From: Clostridia bacterium
Lineage (GTDB): Bacteria > Bacillota_A > Clostridia > Oscillospirales > CAG-272
Direction: 5' to 3'
Assembly: GCA_017453335.1 (NCBI GenBank)
Contig: JAFTKI010000079.1
Coordinates: 1-22,091 of the forward strand
DNA: 22,091 bases
Positions 1-7,406 of this stretch are shown piece after piece (the stretch's first letter is position 1; every line of letters begins with the position of its first letter). The translations under genes and the position numbers were made by a program. Under the pieces are notes generated by a model. The model was not told the origin of the DNA, made no database searches, and was given only the letters and a program-made list of their open reading frames with translations.

Positions 1-74
1 GTACACAGTTAAAGCTTTATTTCACAAACGACCAGCGAACCGCACAAAAGCCAAGATCAATTATTATTTGATCA

Positions 75-129
75 AAACCGCCGCTGTGAAATGTGTTGTG
101 TTTAGCAACACATTTCACAGCGGCGGTTT
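75..129 (-). repeat. CTAAAC-loop hairpin, copy 1
   Basis: This is a perfect inverted repeat. The 24-nt arms are 75-98 and 106-129, and the 7-nt loop 99-105 reads CTAAACA on the minus strand. It lies beyond the terminator of the minus-strand GLUG-protein unit. Two other hairpins in the window (14024-14076 and 14805-14857) have the same loop and arm length; the stem of the first is unrelated, while this stem shares only its basal 8 bp with the second. The structure is seen directly; any role in RNA 3' ends is inference. Confidence 0.8.
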
Positions 130-156
130 AAGGCGGTAAAAATTCTTGAGGGGGGT

Positions 157-190
157 GCGGGGGGAACTTCTTGTAAGAAGTTCCCCCCGC
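157..190. repeat. G/C-based hairpin of the gene 3'-end type
   Basis: Arms 157-172 and 175-190 (16 bp) pair perfectly around a 2-nt loop. The base is GCGGGG and the upper stem is AACTTCTT/AAGAAGTT. Similar hairpins follow thiN (4914-4950) and the plus-strand sugar epimerase (13950-13991), and the flanks share G-rich and CCACCCC tracts. No T-run follows on either strand, so it is not a textbook terminator. Confidence 0.7.
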
Positions 191-217
191 AAAACCACCC
201 CACAATACCCCACTCAC

Positions 218-257
218 AAAAAATCGGGCTGTTGCTTCAGCAACAGCCCGATGGTTT
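218..257 (-). terminator. Rho-independent terminator of the GLUG-protein/peptide unit
   Basis: A 12-bp perfect GC-rich stem (224-235 with 240-251) has a 4-nt loop and is followed on the minus strand by six T residues (218-223). It sits 36 nt past the stop codon of the 43-residue peptide, so the peptide is probably the last gene of the unit. The plus strand also has a T-run (255-260), so it could work in both directions. Confidence 0.9.
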
Positions 258-286
258 TTTGTTATGCTATTTGTTAGCGATTGAGA

Positions 287-418
287 TTACTCGTTTCCGC
301 CGAGGAGACCGCCCAGGTCAACGATGATACCGTCACCGGTATTGGAAACATCAACGGTGTCGATGCTTGCATCGATCTCAATAACCAGCATAGAAGGATT
401 CAAATATTCTTTCTTCAT
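287..418 (-). CDS. 43-residue acidic peptide, unknown function
   Basis: The short open frame runs from ATG at 418 to TAA at 287-289. It has an ideal ribosome binding site, AAGGAGG at 433-427, 8 nt before the start. It begins 18 nt after the stop of the GLUG-repeat surface protein and ends 36 nt before a strong terminator, so it is very likely co-transcribed and translated. The peptide starts MKKEYLNPSM, has eight Asp/Glu against two Lys, no Cys and no signal peptide, and ends in a glycine-rich LGGLLGGNE. Short proteins with an MKKxYxxPxM start are, from memory, common in gut Clostridia but unnamed. It could be a small partner of the secreted protein or a ribosomally made precursor peptide; no modification enzyme is visible nearby. 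Confidence 0.7.
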   Translation of the reverse strand: MKKEYLNPSMLVIEIDASIDTVDVSNTGDGIIVDLGGLLGGNE

Positions 419-436
419 TTCAATATCCTCCTTTGA

Positions 437-3400
437 TTAGTTAGCAGCAACCACAGAGGTCACAGCGCCGTCCACGATGGTAGCCGTGTAGCCGGTTCCG
501 GTGTAGGTGTCTGCGATGGGCGTTACTGTGAGCTTGAGAGTTCCGGTAGCAGGTACTCCGGTGAATACGAGGGCAGTGAAGTACTTACCACCCATTTCAG
601 AAGCAGTTTTCTCTTCGATGGAATTGTTGTTACCGGTAGCGTTCAGGGTTTCCCAAACGTAGTTTCTGATAGCGGTTTCTTCGGCAACTACCTTTCCGTT
701 GTACTCAACAGTGTACTTGAAGCCAACTTCGGAGTAGTTGATCGAGGAAATGGTAGCAGCGAAACGGATCGAACCTCCGTCATTGGACATCTGATATCCG
801 CGGAGCTCGGGAGTAGCGATAACCATCTCATCCTCGCCCTTTGCGGTGTCGCCCTGCATCATGGTTACGCCGGTAGCACTCTTGATGTTTGCCATTGCAT
901 CCTCAAGAGAGGTGTTCAGCAAGGTCTTCACATCGCCGGTGTACTCTACGTTGATACCTGCAACGCCGCCGTTGGGAGCTTCGGTAACAGGAATAGTAGA
1001 TTTCACATTGGTTGACAGTGCAGTACCGTTCTCATCCCACCTGATCCAGCCCTTCAGGGACATTGCACCGCTTGCAAAAACTGCATCGCCGTATCCGTGG
1101 CAGTTGGTGAGAACGGGCTTGTTGGCAATATTAGCCCAGTCGAAGAATCCGCCTACGGTTTTGTTACCCATGACAGCTTCACTACCTGCTACAGTACCGG
1201 CGGAAACGGTAAAGCATCCAATGAACTGACCGAAGGTATCACCAAACGCACCGGCAGTGGTGTTCTTGGTAGAACCGGTAACGGTTCCGAGGTTGATGCA
1301 GTTGGTCAGAGTAATGGGAGTGCTGGTGCCTGCGATTCTTCCGAGGAAGCCGCCGATACCCTCACCTGCGGTGGAACCGTGGTGAACGTCACCAAGGTTG
1401 AAGGAGTTGTTGATTGTAACGGATGCGTTAGCGTTGTTTACAACCTGGCCTACAAAGCCTGCGATTGCGTGAACACCAATGATCTCGCCGTGGTTGTAGG
1501 ACTTCTCGATCTTAACGGTGCATGCACCTGCCATCTCAGCGATCATACCGCCCGAGTATTGGTTTGTGGTAAGAGTACCGTAGTTTTCGCACTTGGTCAA
1601 ATTGTAGGAGCCGCCGTTTGCGTATCCAACGATACCTCCGGCACGTTGGACGGATGTATTACCAATTGCTCCAAAGTTCTTGCAGTTGGTCAAGTTAAGG
1701 GTAACACCGGCGGTGTTCGAAGCAAGGATACCTGCGTAGTAACCTTTTGCATAAGAACCTGTTACAGTACCGTGGTTCTGGCTGTTGGTGATGGTCATAC
1801 CCACATTGGAGTTTGCAACCAAACCTGCAACGTGAGTCGATGCAGAAGAACCCGTAATGGTACCGAAGTTCATGCATGCATCAACAGTGGTGTTTGCTAC
1901 GTTGTAAGCCAACAAGCCGCCTGCCTGTGTACCGGTTGCGGTAATGGTAACGTTACCGTAGTTTGCACAGCCGTTGATTTCAACGGTTGCACCGGAAGTG
2001 TAGGCACAACCCATGATACCTGCAGTTCTGGAAGAAACGGATTCGATGTTACCGTAGTTCTTACAGCCGGAGATTTCGCCGCTGGTACGGAACTGAGCAA
2101 CGATACCTGCTGCTTCTACAATGTTAGCGATGGTGGTGAGGTTACCGTTGTTAACGTTGTTTCTCAGAATTTTCTGAGGAGCATCACCCTCAACCAAGCC
2201 GAGGATACCGCCTGCATTACCGGTAGCACCGGTCATGTTACCATTGTTGGTACAACCGATAATTTCAAAAGTGGTGGTTGCGCTTACGTGACCTGCGATA
2301 CCGCCGTAACCGTGGTTCTCGGTGGTACCAGCGGTATTTGTTCTCTTGATGTCACCGTTGTTGGTGGAGTTGATGATCTGGAACTTGTCGTTCTTGCCGT
2401 TCTGACCTCTACCAACCAAGCCACCGCCGATGGTGATCTTATCCAGCCAAAAGTTGCCGTTGTTTTCACAGTTTTCAACGTAGATGCTGCCCTTGGCAAT
2501 TTCGCCAACCAAACCGCCGAACTTGTAATGGGTGCCGCCGTAGTTTGCGGTAATATCAATGTTGTTCTTACAGCCGATCATGGTTACATCAGCGTAAGCA
2601 GTGTGAATAAAGCCTGCGCCAACCGAACCCGACAGCCAAGGTTCGAGATTTACGTTTTCACCGCTCTCGTTGGTGCCTGCGGAGATCACGTAGCTGTTGG
2701 TGGAGCAGTTGGTCATGGTAACGGGGCCGTTGGAGCTGTAGATCCAACCGCCATACTGGGAACCTGCCGACATGGTAGGCGTGTTCACGGAGCACTCGGT
2801 GAAGTTGTGAGTACCGAGAGACTTGGTCATAACGGGACCTACGTTATAATTGCCCAAGCCGCGGCCGTATCTCTCAACGTAGAAATTTACGTTGTTCCAA
2901 ACTACATTGGAGCCTGTGGTATCATCAAAGATACCCCAAGTGTCGTTTGAGGTGATGTTACCCGATGCGCCTACGGTGTTGTAAGCTCCCAGATATACGG
3001 GAGTTGTGGTGTCACCGATTTTCAGGTTCTTGATGGTAGTTGTGGGGTTCTCGGTGGTTGCCGCTGCAAACTGGAACATGGAGTGTGTCCAGTTCAAGGA
3101 GTTTGCATACTTGTTGGTCTTGGTGTACATACCGGGATTGGAAATGTAGTAACCATAGTAAATGGTATTACCGTTACCGTCAAGCGTTGCACCTGCGGGG
3201 ATAGTAATCAACTCTTCCTCAATGCCGGGGTTCGCCGGATCGATGGTGTAATACGTCTTTTCGGAAGTGCTGAGCGGTACCAGACCATTTGCATCTTCCT
3301 CGTTGTCGCGCACCTGGGGAGAACCGAGCGTGATGTTGTCGGTCAGGTAATAGTACTTACCTGGCTCCATCTTCTTCAGCCCGTCTACATCGCTGATAGC

Positions 3401-3520
3401 GATTGCGCCTTCGGGAGCGTCTGCGGGCTCTGTCGTGTTAGCAGCGGAAACGGTGAATCCCATGGTGAACATGGACAAAACCATTGCCAGCGTTAACACG
3501 AGCGCCAGAATTTTTTTCAT
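437..3520 (-). CDS. Secreted GLUG-repeat surface protein
   Basis: This large exported protein (1027 aa) has a clear signal peptide: MKK, a hydrophobic core to about residue 22, and a likely cleavage after VSA at 26. Residues 40-330 look like a beta-helix-type region. About 13 repeats of roughly 30 residues follow (about 334-750), with the pattern GG(I/L)(V/A)G...I..C.N.G.(I/V), matching the GLUG motif of bacterial surface proteins. The last 120 residues form a separate domain starting near ELRGYQMSNDGG, with an IRFAATI...EVGFKY pattern. No LPXTG, SLH or dockerin anchor is visible, so attachment is unknown. The start at 3520 follows AAGGAGG in a leader with a strong promoter. A 43-residue peptide gene follows. 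GLUG proteins are linked to adhesion or glycan contact; that role is inferred here. Confidence 0.85.
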   Translation of the reverse strand: MKKILALVLTLAMVLSMFTMGFTVSAANTTEPADAPEGAIAISDVDGLKKMEPGKYYYLTDNITLGSPQVRDNEEDANGLVPLSTSEKTYYTIDPANPGIEEELITIPAGATLDGNGNTIYYGYYISNPGMYTKTNKYANSLNWTHSMFQFAAATTENPTTTIKNLKIGDTTTPVYLGAYNTVGASGNITSNDTWGIFDDTTGSNVVWNNVNFYVERYGRGLGNYNVGPVMTKSLGTHNFTECSVNTPTMSAGSQYGGWIYSSNGPVTMTNCSTNSYVISAGTNESGENVNLEPWLSGSVGAGFIHTAYADVTMIGCKNNIDITANYGGTHYKFGGLVGEIAKGSIYVENCENNGNFWLDKITIGGGLVGRGQNGKNDKFQIINSTNNGDIKRTNTAGTTENHGYGGIAGHVSATTTFEIIGCTNNGNMTGATGNAGGILGLVEGDAPQKILRNNVNNGNLTTIANIVEAAGIVAQFRTSGEISGCKNYGNIESVSSRTAGIMGCAYTSGATVEINGCANYGNVTITATGTQAGGLLAYNVANTTVDACMNFGTITGSSASTHVAGLVANSNVGMTITNSQNHGTVTGSYAKGYYAGILASNTAGVTLNLTNCKNFGAIGNTSVQRAGGIVGYANGGSYNLTKCENYGTLTTNQYSGGMIAEMAGACTVKIEKSYNHGEIIGVHAIAGFVGQVVNNANASVTINNSFNLGDVHHGSTAGEGIGGFLGRIAGTSTPITLTNCINLGTVTGSTKNTTAGAFGDTFGQFIGCFTVSAGTVAGSEAVMGNKTVGGFFDWANIANKPVLTNCHGYGDAVFASGAMSLKGWIRWDENGTALSTNVKSTIPVTEAPNGGVAGINVEYTGDVKTLLNTSLEDAMANIKSATGVTMMQGDTAKGEDEMVIATPELRGYQMSNDGGSIRFAATISSINYSEVGFKYTVEYNGKVVAEETAIRNYVWETLNATGNNNSIEEKTASEMGGKYFTALVFTGVPATGTLKLTVTPIADTYTGTGYTATIVDGAVTSVVAAN

Positions 3521-3530
3521 GTTTCCTCCT

Positions 3531-3547
3531 TTTTTGCCTGTGGCAAA
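3531..3547 (-). other. Small hairpin next to the GLUG-protein ribosome binding site
   Basis: A 7-bp stem (TTTTGCC/GGCAAAA) with a 3-nt loop lies immediately upstream of the AAGGAGG site in the roughly 150-nt leader. It may protect the 5' end of the RNA or tune initiation. No known riboswitch pattern was recognised in the leader. Confidence 0.4.
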
Positions 3548-3674
3548 ATAAATTTAATTTATTTTCAGCCGTCCAAAGAAGGAAACGGCGGAAAATTTGA
3601 AAATTGTGTGTGTTGCTATCGCGTTTTTGTATCCTTATTATATATATACGACATTTTCGCACGATAACGGGCTC

Positions 3675-3703
3675 ATTATATCATATAATATAATGGAAGT
3701 CAA
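3675..3703 (-). promoter_or_regulatory. Sigma-A promoter of the GLUG-protein unit
   Basis: On the minus strand, TTGACT (3703-3698), a 17-nt spacer and a perfect TATAAT (3680-3675) form a near-consensus promoter. Transcription would start near 3668, giving a leader of about 150 nt. The AT-rich stretch around 3635-3650 offers a weaker second -10 box. Confidence 0.85.
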
Positions 3704-3722
3704 TGTTTTTCTTGCGCTTTTC

Positions 3723-3758
3723 AAAAAAATCAGCGTTTTATATTAAATTGTATAAAAC
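3723..3758 (-). terminator. AT-rich terminator after the aldose epimerase
   Basis: Immediately after the epimerase stop codon, the minus strand has an 8-bp stem (GTTTTATA/TATAAAAC, 751-758 and 735-742 within 3700s) with an 8-nt loop, then GCTGA and seven T residues (3729-3723). The stem is weak because it is AT-rich. Its position just before the next promoter supports a terminator. Confidence 0.45.
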
Positions 3759-4631
3759 TCAGTTGAAAATCATGTCAAAACCGACAAATTTTACAGACTT
3801 TGGCGCCAAGTGGAACATCTGTGCTTTTTCGGAAAAATCCAATGGACGACAATCGTAATCGGGCAGACCGCACCAAGGCTCGATACAAACGAACGGAGCA
3901 TCGGTTTGCGCATCGTGCCACACGCCCAGATAGGGCATATCGGGATAATCAAGCGTCACCGAGCGCTCCGACTTGTCGGATCTCAGCGTCACGCGGCGCG
4001 CCATGCGCGCCATAAAGATGCCGTCAATTTGGAACAGGCTGTGCGAAAGGGGCAGAATACGGCGATCCTCCAGCGCATACGCCATGCGCACACCGCTTTG
4101 CAGTCCGCTGGGCGCGATCTCGATCTGATCGGGCTCGCACTCCTCGGAGAACACCAGCTCCCAATCGGAAAAATCGCTGTCGCCGTCAAGCGGTACGCAA
4201 AAGCCGGGGTGACCGCCAAAGGTTGCGGGCATTACCTCACCGCCGCGGTTCTCGATCTTTGCCGACAGCGCAAGCTTTGCGCCCTCCAAGCGGTAGGTCA
4301 GCGTCAGCGCAAAGTCAAAGGGATAGATCTTTTTGGTCGCCTCGTTTGCCTCTGTGAAAAAGACGACCTCGTCGTCACTTGCCGACAGACACTCCGGCTC
4401 CATGCGGCGCACAAAGCCGTGCAGGTTCATCTCGTAAGTCTTGCCGCCCAAGGTGTACTTGCCGTCGTTGAGGCGGCCGCAGATCGGGAACAAAAGAGGC
4501 GAGGTTCCTCTCCAGAGTCCTTCTTGTCCCTGCCACATGTATTCACATGCTCCGTGCTTCACCGATTTTACCTCGGCTCCAACCGACGAAATTTCAACCG
4601 TTAGTTGCTCATTTTTCAATACGTAGTTCAT
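3759..4631 (-). CDS. Aldose 1-epimerase family protein (LacX-like)
   Basis: This cytoplasmic 290-residue protein of the galactose mutarotase-like fold would interconvert alpha and beta anomers of a free aldose. Visible landmarks are LHGFVR (His71), FGGHPGF (His141, the expected catalytic His) and IEPWCG (Glu251, the expected catalytic base), in the usual order and spacing, with a length typical of the LacX subgroup. The start at 4631 is chosen because AAAGGA lies 9 nt upstream and MNYVLKNEQ matches the family's N-terminus. The open frame extends upstream to 4766, but that extension is R1 repeat DNA and not protein-like. The sugar specificity cannot be read from the sequence. R1 copy A lies directly upstream, and no promoter is obvious between the two. 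Confidence 0.85.
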   Translation of the reverse strand: MNYVLKNEQLTVEISSVGAEVKSVKHGACEYMWQGQEGLWRGTSPLLFPICGRLNDGKYTLGGKTYEMNLHGFVRRMEPECLSASDDEVVFFTEANEATKKIYPFDFALTLTYRLEGAKLALSAKIENRGGEVMPATFGGHPGFCVPLDGDSDFSDWELVFSEECEPDQIEIAPSGLQSGVRMAYALEDRRILPLSHSLFQIDGIFMARMARRVTLRSDKSERSVTLDYPDMPYLGVWHDAQTDAPFVCIEPWCGLPDYDCRPLDFSEKAQMFHLAPKSVKFVGFDMIFN

Positions 4632-4666
4632 TTTTTTAATTCCTTTATTGAGATTTTTGTGGGGAT

Positions 4667-4839
4667 GCGATTTTTGTGGAAACTTTTGAAAAAGTTTCCA
4701 CGCCTTCAAAACTTTCAAACGGGGTTTATTTTGAATTTTATGCGGTACGCTGTTCCAAGCAAACAAAGTTTCAACTTTGTACGCTGACAGAGCAACAGCT
4801 CCCGCAAGAAACGGGGCCCCTGCCCCTTTTTCTCACCGA
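4667..4839 (-). repeat. R1 multi-hairpin element, copy A
   Basis: Read in the direction of the downstream epimerase gene, the element has a G/C-rich block (4810-4830), a CTGTCAGCGTAC segment (4790-4779), a variable hairpin, a conserved TTTGAAAGTTTTGAAGGCG linker, and a terminal 12-bp hairpin (4676-4687 with 4690-4701) ending CCACAAAAATC. The terminal hairpin is 44 nt from the start codon. In this copy the middle hairpin of the other copies (GCTGTT/AACAGC) is replaced by ACAAAG/CTTTGT at 4762-4780. Four more copies exist in the window. Confidence 0.8.
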
Positions 4840-4913
4840 TTGTTGTGACATTTGGATAAGTGTGCCGATTACGGATTATGCTTTGTCCCTTTTCAATGTT
4901 TTTTGAAAGGGGT

Positions 4914-4950
4914 GCGGGGAAAAGCTTTTTTTCAAAAAAGTTTTCCCCGC
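4914..4950. terminator. Strong hairpin downstream of thiN
   Basis: Arms 4914-4932 and 4934-4950 pair over about 17 bp with one bulged G (924). The base is GCGGGGAAAA and the top is a T/A run. It starts 16 nt past the thiN stop on the minus strand. The run after the hairpin is C-rich, not T-rich, so it may end or protect the RNA by structure alone. It belongs to the same hairpin type as 157-190. Confidence 0.55.
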
Positions 4951-4966
4951 AAAATTCTAACTTCTT

Positions 4967-5590
4967 TCAATCTGCTGTTTCCAGGATCCAGACGCCGCCG
5001 CGGCGGATGTCGATCAGGGCGCAGTTTCCTGTCAGCTCATTGGAGATTGCGTATTGGTGGGTGCGCACAAGGCGCGCTTTTTTCAAGGGATATTTACAGC
5101 CCTCAAGGGTTATGCCCTTGACCACGGGATCGGCGGCGATGAGCGAGAGATACCGAAATCCGCTCCGAGCGATCAGAGTGCTGTTATTGCGCAGAAATCG
5201 AGCGCGGTTTTGCCCGTCGGTGGCAAGCGCATGAACGTGCCGCGCGTCCAGATCCTCCAGAACGGCAAGAACCGACAGCGTGTGGTCAAGCCGCCCCGAA
5301 AGACCGCCGATGATCACGATCTCGTCGGCTCCCTTTTCGAGTGCGAGAGAGACCGCCGCCTGTGTATCGGTCACGTCCTTTTCGGCAGGCAGGCGCACGA
5401 TCTTGACCTCGGGATCCTCGTCGGGCTCGTCCAAGGAGTCAAAATCGCCAAGCAGGATCGAGGGCTTCGCGCCCAGTGCTTTTGCGTTCAAAAGCCCCGA
5501 ATCGGCGGCGATCACAAGATCGCCGCCGCGGGGTTTTTCGGTAATATTTTCGGCGCGGATCGCACCGCCAACGTAAAGAAATGCCTTCAT
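4967..5590 (-). CDS. thiN: Thiamine pyrophosphokinase
   Basis: This enzyme transfers pyrophosphate from ATP to thiamine to give thiamine diphosphate, the last step of vitamin B1 salvage. The 207-residue length fits the family. Diagnostic motifs are AADSG (residues 28-32), LLGDFDS (46-52), EKDVTD (70-75) and GGLSGRLDH (95-103), which form the metal and substrate site. The start at 5590 lies 3 nt after the stop codon of the SGNH hydrolase and has no strong ribosome binding site of its own, so translation is probably coupled to that gene. It is the last gene of the run that starts at 9694. No thiamine riboswitch is visible nearby. The family call is firm; control by the shared operon is inferred. 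Confidence 0.92.
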   Translation of the reverse strand: MKAFLYVGGAIRAENITEKPRGGDLVIAADSGLLNAKALGAKPSILLGDFDSLDEPDEDPEVKIVRLPAEKDVTDTQAAVSLALEKGADEIVIIGGLSGRLDHTLSVLAVLEDLDARHVHALATDGQNRARFLRNNSTLIARSGFRYLSLIAADPVVKGITLEGCKYPLKKARLVRTHQYAISNELTGNCALIDIRRGGVWILETAD

Positions 5591-5593
5591 AGA

Positions 5594-6586
5594 TCAGCCG
5601 TTGATGATCTTGCCAAGCTCACGCACGAGATTTTCGGCAACGGTCTTGTGACCGTCGCGCCACGGGTGCAAAGGCTCGGCGGGAATCCAGTTTCCGCCGT
5701 TGATGAAATGAATGTCACAGCCTGTTTTTTCGCGATAGGCCTTCACCGTTGCGGCAAGCTCCTCCTGGAAAAATCCGCAGAAGGGGGACAAAACGATCAG
5801 CGTTGCTTGAGGATTGAGCTCACGGATGGTATCGAGCAGACGGATGTAGCAGAGAAGATAAGTGTCCTTGTTTTTACGGTCGTTTGCGCCGTGGTTGATC
5901 AGAATATAGCGCGGTTTGCCTGCGTGGGTAATGGGAGAACCGTCAAAATTGAAGGGATAGGCATCGGGAGCGGGCGGGACCATTCCGCAGCCCGCGCGTG
6001 TTACACCAACCGCACCGTAGCCCATCACGAAGGGGCGCAGATTGAGTGCTTCGGCGGTTCGCCATGCATAAGTTGCGCAAACGTCGTCCTGATAGCAACG
6101 GTGTTTTTCGCCAACGTAGGTGAAAATAGGATCATCCTCGGCTTCAAAATCCATGTCGATCAGAACGCCTTCGGTGATCGAGTCCCCCACAAATTCGATG
6201 ATGGGACGGGGATCCTCGCCAATGGGGAGCGGTTTTTCGGCTTGTGCACCGACAAAGCTGACCTTACCCGTCAAAGGGGCATACCAGCGGCGGTCCTTCT
6301 CCGAGCCACCCTTATAGATCACGCGGCAGATATGCTTGCCGTACGTTTTTGCGCAAACGCGCAGGTAGGCATCAATGGGGGCTTCGTAAAGGTCGCCGCC
6401 GTCAAGCTGGATCCAAAGGTGGAGATACGGGGTAGCATTTGCGGTGATGTCAAAGCGGAACAGTGCCATGTCGCCTTCAAAAGCAAACTCGATATAGGCA
6501 CCCGTGGTGGTGGTAACGGCGGCAGGGCCGGTTGTATCCCAGCGCCCCGTCAGGCGGATGCTTTCGTGATGGTAGGAAACGTTCAT
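5594..6586 (-). CDS. SGNH/GDSL-type esterase, CE2-like
   Basis: This probable carbohydrate or acyl esterase has 330 residues. Residues 1-125 are a beta-rich N-terminal domain like that of two-domain carbohydrate esterase family 2 enzymes. The C-terminal part carries the SGNH blocks: EFVGDSIT with nucleophile Ser136, GYGAVG (189-194), NHGAND with Asn235 (231-236), and LHPWRDGH with His307. The usual DxxH pair reads E304-x-x-H307 here, so the Asp is replaced by Glu; some CE2 enzymes work without that acid. There is no signal peptide, so it acts in the cytoplasm, perhaps deacetylating imported sugars. AAAGGAG 8 nt before 6586 supports the start. It sits 36 nt after the membrane-protein gene and 3 nt before thiN. 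Confidence 0.82.
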   Translation of the reverse strand: MNVSYHHESIRLTGRWDTTGPAAVTTTTGAYIEFAFEGDMALFRFDITANATPYLHLWIQLDGGDLYEAPIDAYLRVCAKTYGKHICRVIYKGGSEKDRRWYAPLTGKVSFVGAQAEKPLPIGEDPRPIIEFVGDSITEGVLIDMDFEAEDDPIFTYVGEKHRCYQDDVCATYAWRTAEALNLRPFVMGYGAVGVTRAGCGMVPPAPDAYPFNFDGSPITHAGKPRYILINHGANDRKNKDTYLLCYIRLLDTIRELNPQATLIVLSPFCGFFQEELAATVKAYREKTGCDIHFINGGNWIPAEPLHPWRDGHKTVAENLVRELGKIING

Positions 6587-6622
6587 GGAGATTCTCCTTT
6601 GCTGTGAAAATATTAAGACCGA

Positions 6623-7390
6623 TCAAGAGATCGGAAAATTGACAAAAGATTCCTTTTCATCGCCCGAGAGAGCGCGTGTCTCCCAAGGCATTTCGCAGTC
6701 GTAGATGCAAAGTGTGCCGTAGGGCTTGGCATCGTAATTGACGTCGCCCAGATAGAATACGTCCAGAAAAATACCGATGGTGTGGTTGGTTTTTACCTCA
6801 CCGCCGTCTGCGATGATCTGTTTTTCCTCGGCGGTCAGCTCCTCCACCGTCACGCCGTCAAAGGTCAGGCGGTAGAAGGTGTAAAGAGAGGATTCATCAC
6901 GCGTGACTGTTGTGGGAAGGATCCGCTGAAAGGAGAGCGTGCTCTCGTCCAGGTTGTCCTCCTTGATGCTTGGCGTGAGATCGGTGGTCTTGACCAACGA
7001 AAAATCAAACCAATCCAAAGCTTTATCGGGCTTTTCGGGCAGGGCATAGTCCTTTTGCAGATTTTCCAATGTGCTGTTGGGGTAACGGATCACCACCTGC
7101 ACCTGATTTGCCTCTGTGATAAAGACCGCCTCAGCGTTGGAAAAATAGCCTGCGTTTTCGGTGCCGTAGGTGGTGGTGAAATTGTTTTGATAGCGCACCT
7201 GTAATTGATCGCCGTGCTGCAGATAAGCGGCGGCAAGCGGCGCATTGGGCTCCAGATCCTCGATTTTGTCGGGCAGAGCGGTGGAGAAAAAGACGCGCCA
7301 GAGCAACAGGGCGTTAACCGCCACGATAAAAAGCGTAAAAATGATCTTGATCACACGCTTTGCAACGCGCTGTTTGTGAAAATTGGGCAT
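6623..7390 (-). CDS. Membrane-anchored protein of unknown function
   Basis: This 255-residue protein is not recognised. A positively charged N-terminus (HKQRVAKRVIK) precedes one hydrophobic segment at about residues 13-35, which predicts a single membrane anchor with the rest outside the cell. The outer part is acidic, rich in beta-strand-like stretches, and has two Cys close together (LCIYDCEM). No lipobox, catalytic motif or repeat is visible. The start at 7390 follows AAAGGA by 7 nt, 16 nt after the stop of the pyridoxal kinase, so it belongs to the same operon. The neighbours (cofactor kinases and an esterase) give no direct clue to its role. Confidence 0.75.
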   Translation of the reverse strand: MPNFHKQRVAKRVIKIIFTLFIVAVNALLLWRVFFSTALPDKIEDLEPNAPLAAAYLQHGDQLQVRYQNNFTTTYGTENAGYFSNAEAVFITEANQVQVVIRYPNSTLENLQKDYALPEKPDKALDWFDFSLVKTTDLTPSIKEDNLDESTLSFQRILPTTVTRDESSLYTFYRLTFDGVTVEELTAEEKQIIADGGEVKTNHTIGIFLDVFYLGDVNYDAKPYGTLCIYDCEMPWETRALSGDEKESFVNFPIS

Positions 7391-7406
7391 AACGGGTTCC
7401 TTTCTT

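Noticed and set aside
1097..2950. 617-residue open frame on the plus strand opposite the GLUG protein
   Set aside because: It is a shadow of the repeat gene: Cys/Val/Gly-rich nonsense composition, no ribosome binding site, and the opposite strand has a signal peptide, repeats, promoter and terminator.
3521..3670. Riboswitch in the leader of the GLUG protein
   Set aside because: The leader is long enough, but no c-di-GMP, TPP or other aptamer core that I know could be found; only small AT-rich hairpins.
5054..6607. Long plus-strand frames such as 5054-6607, 17114-18850 and 19839-21365
   Set aside because: Each lies antisense to an unmistakable enzyme gene (thiN/SGNH esterase, glgP, glgA); the translations match no family.
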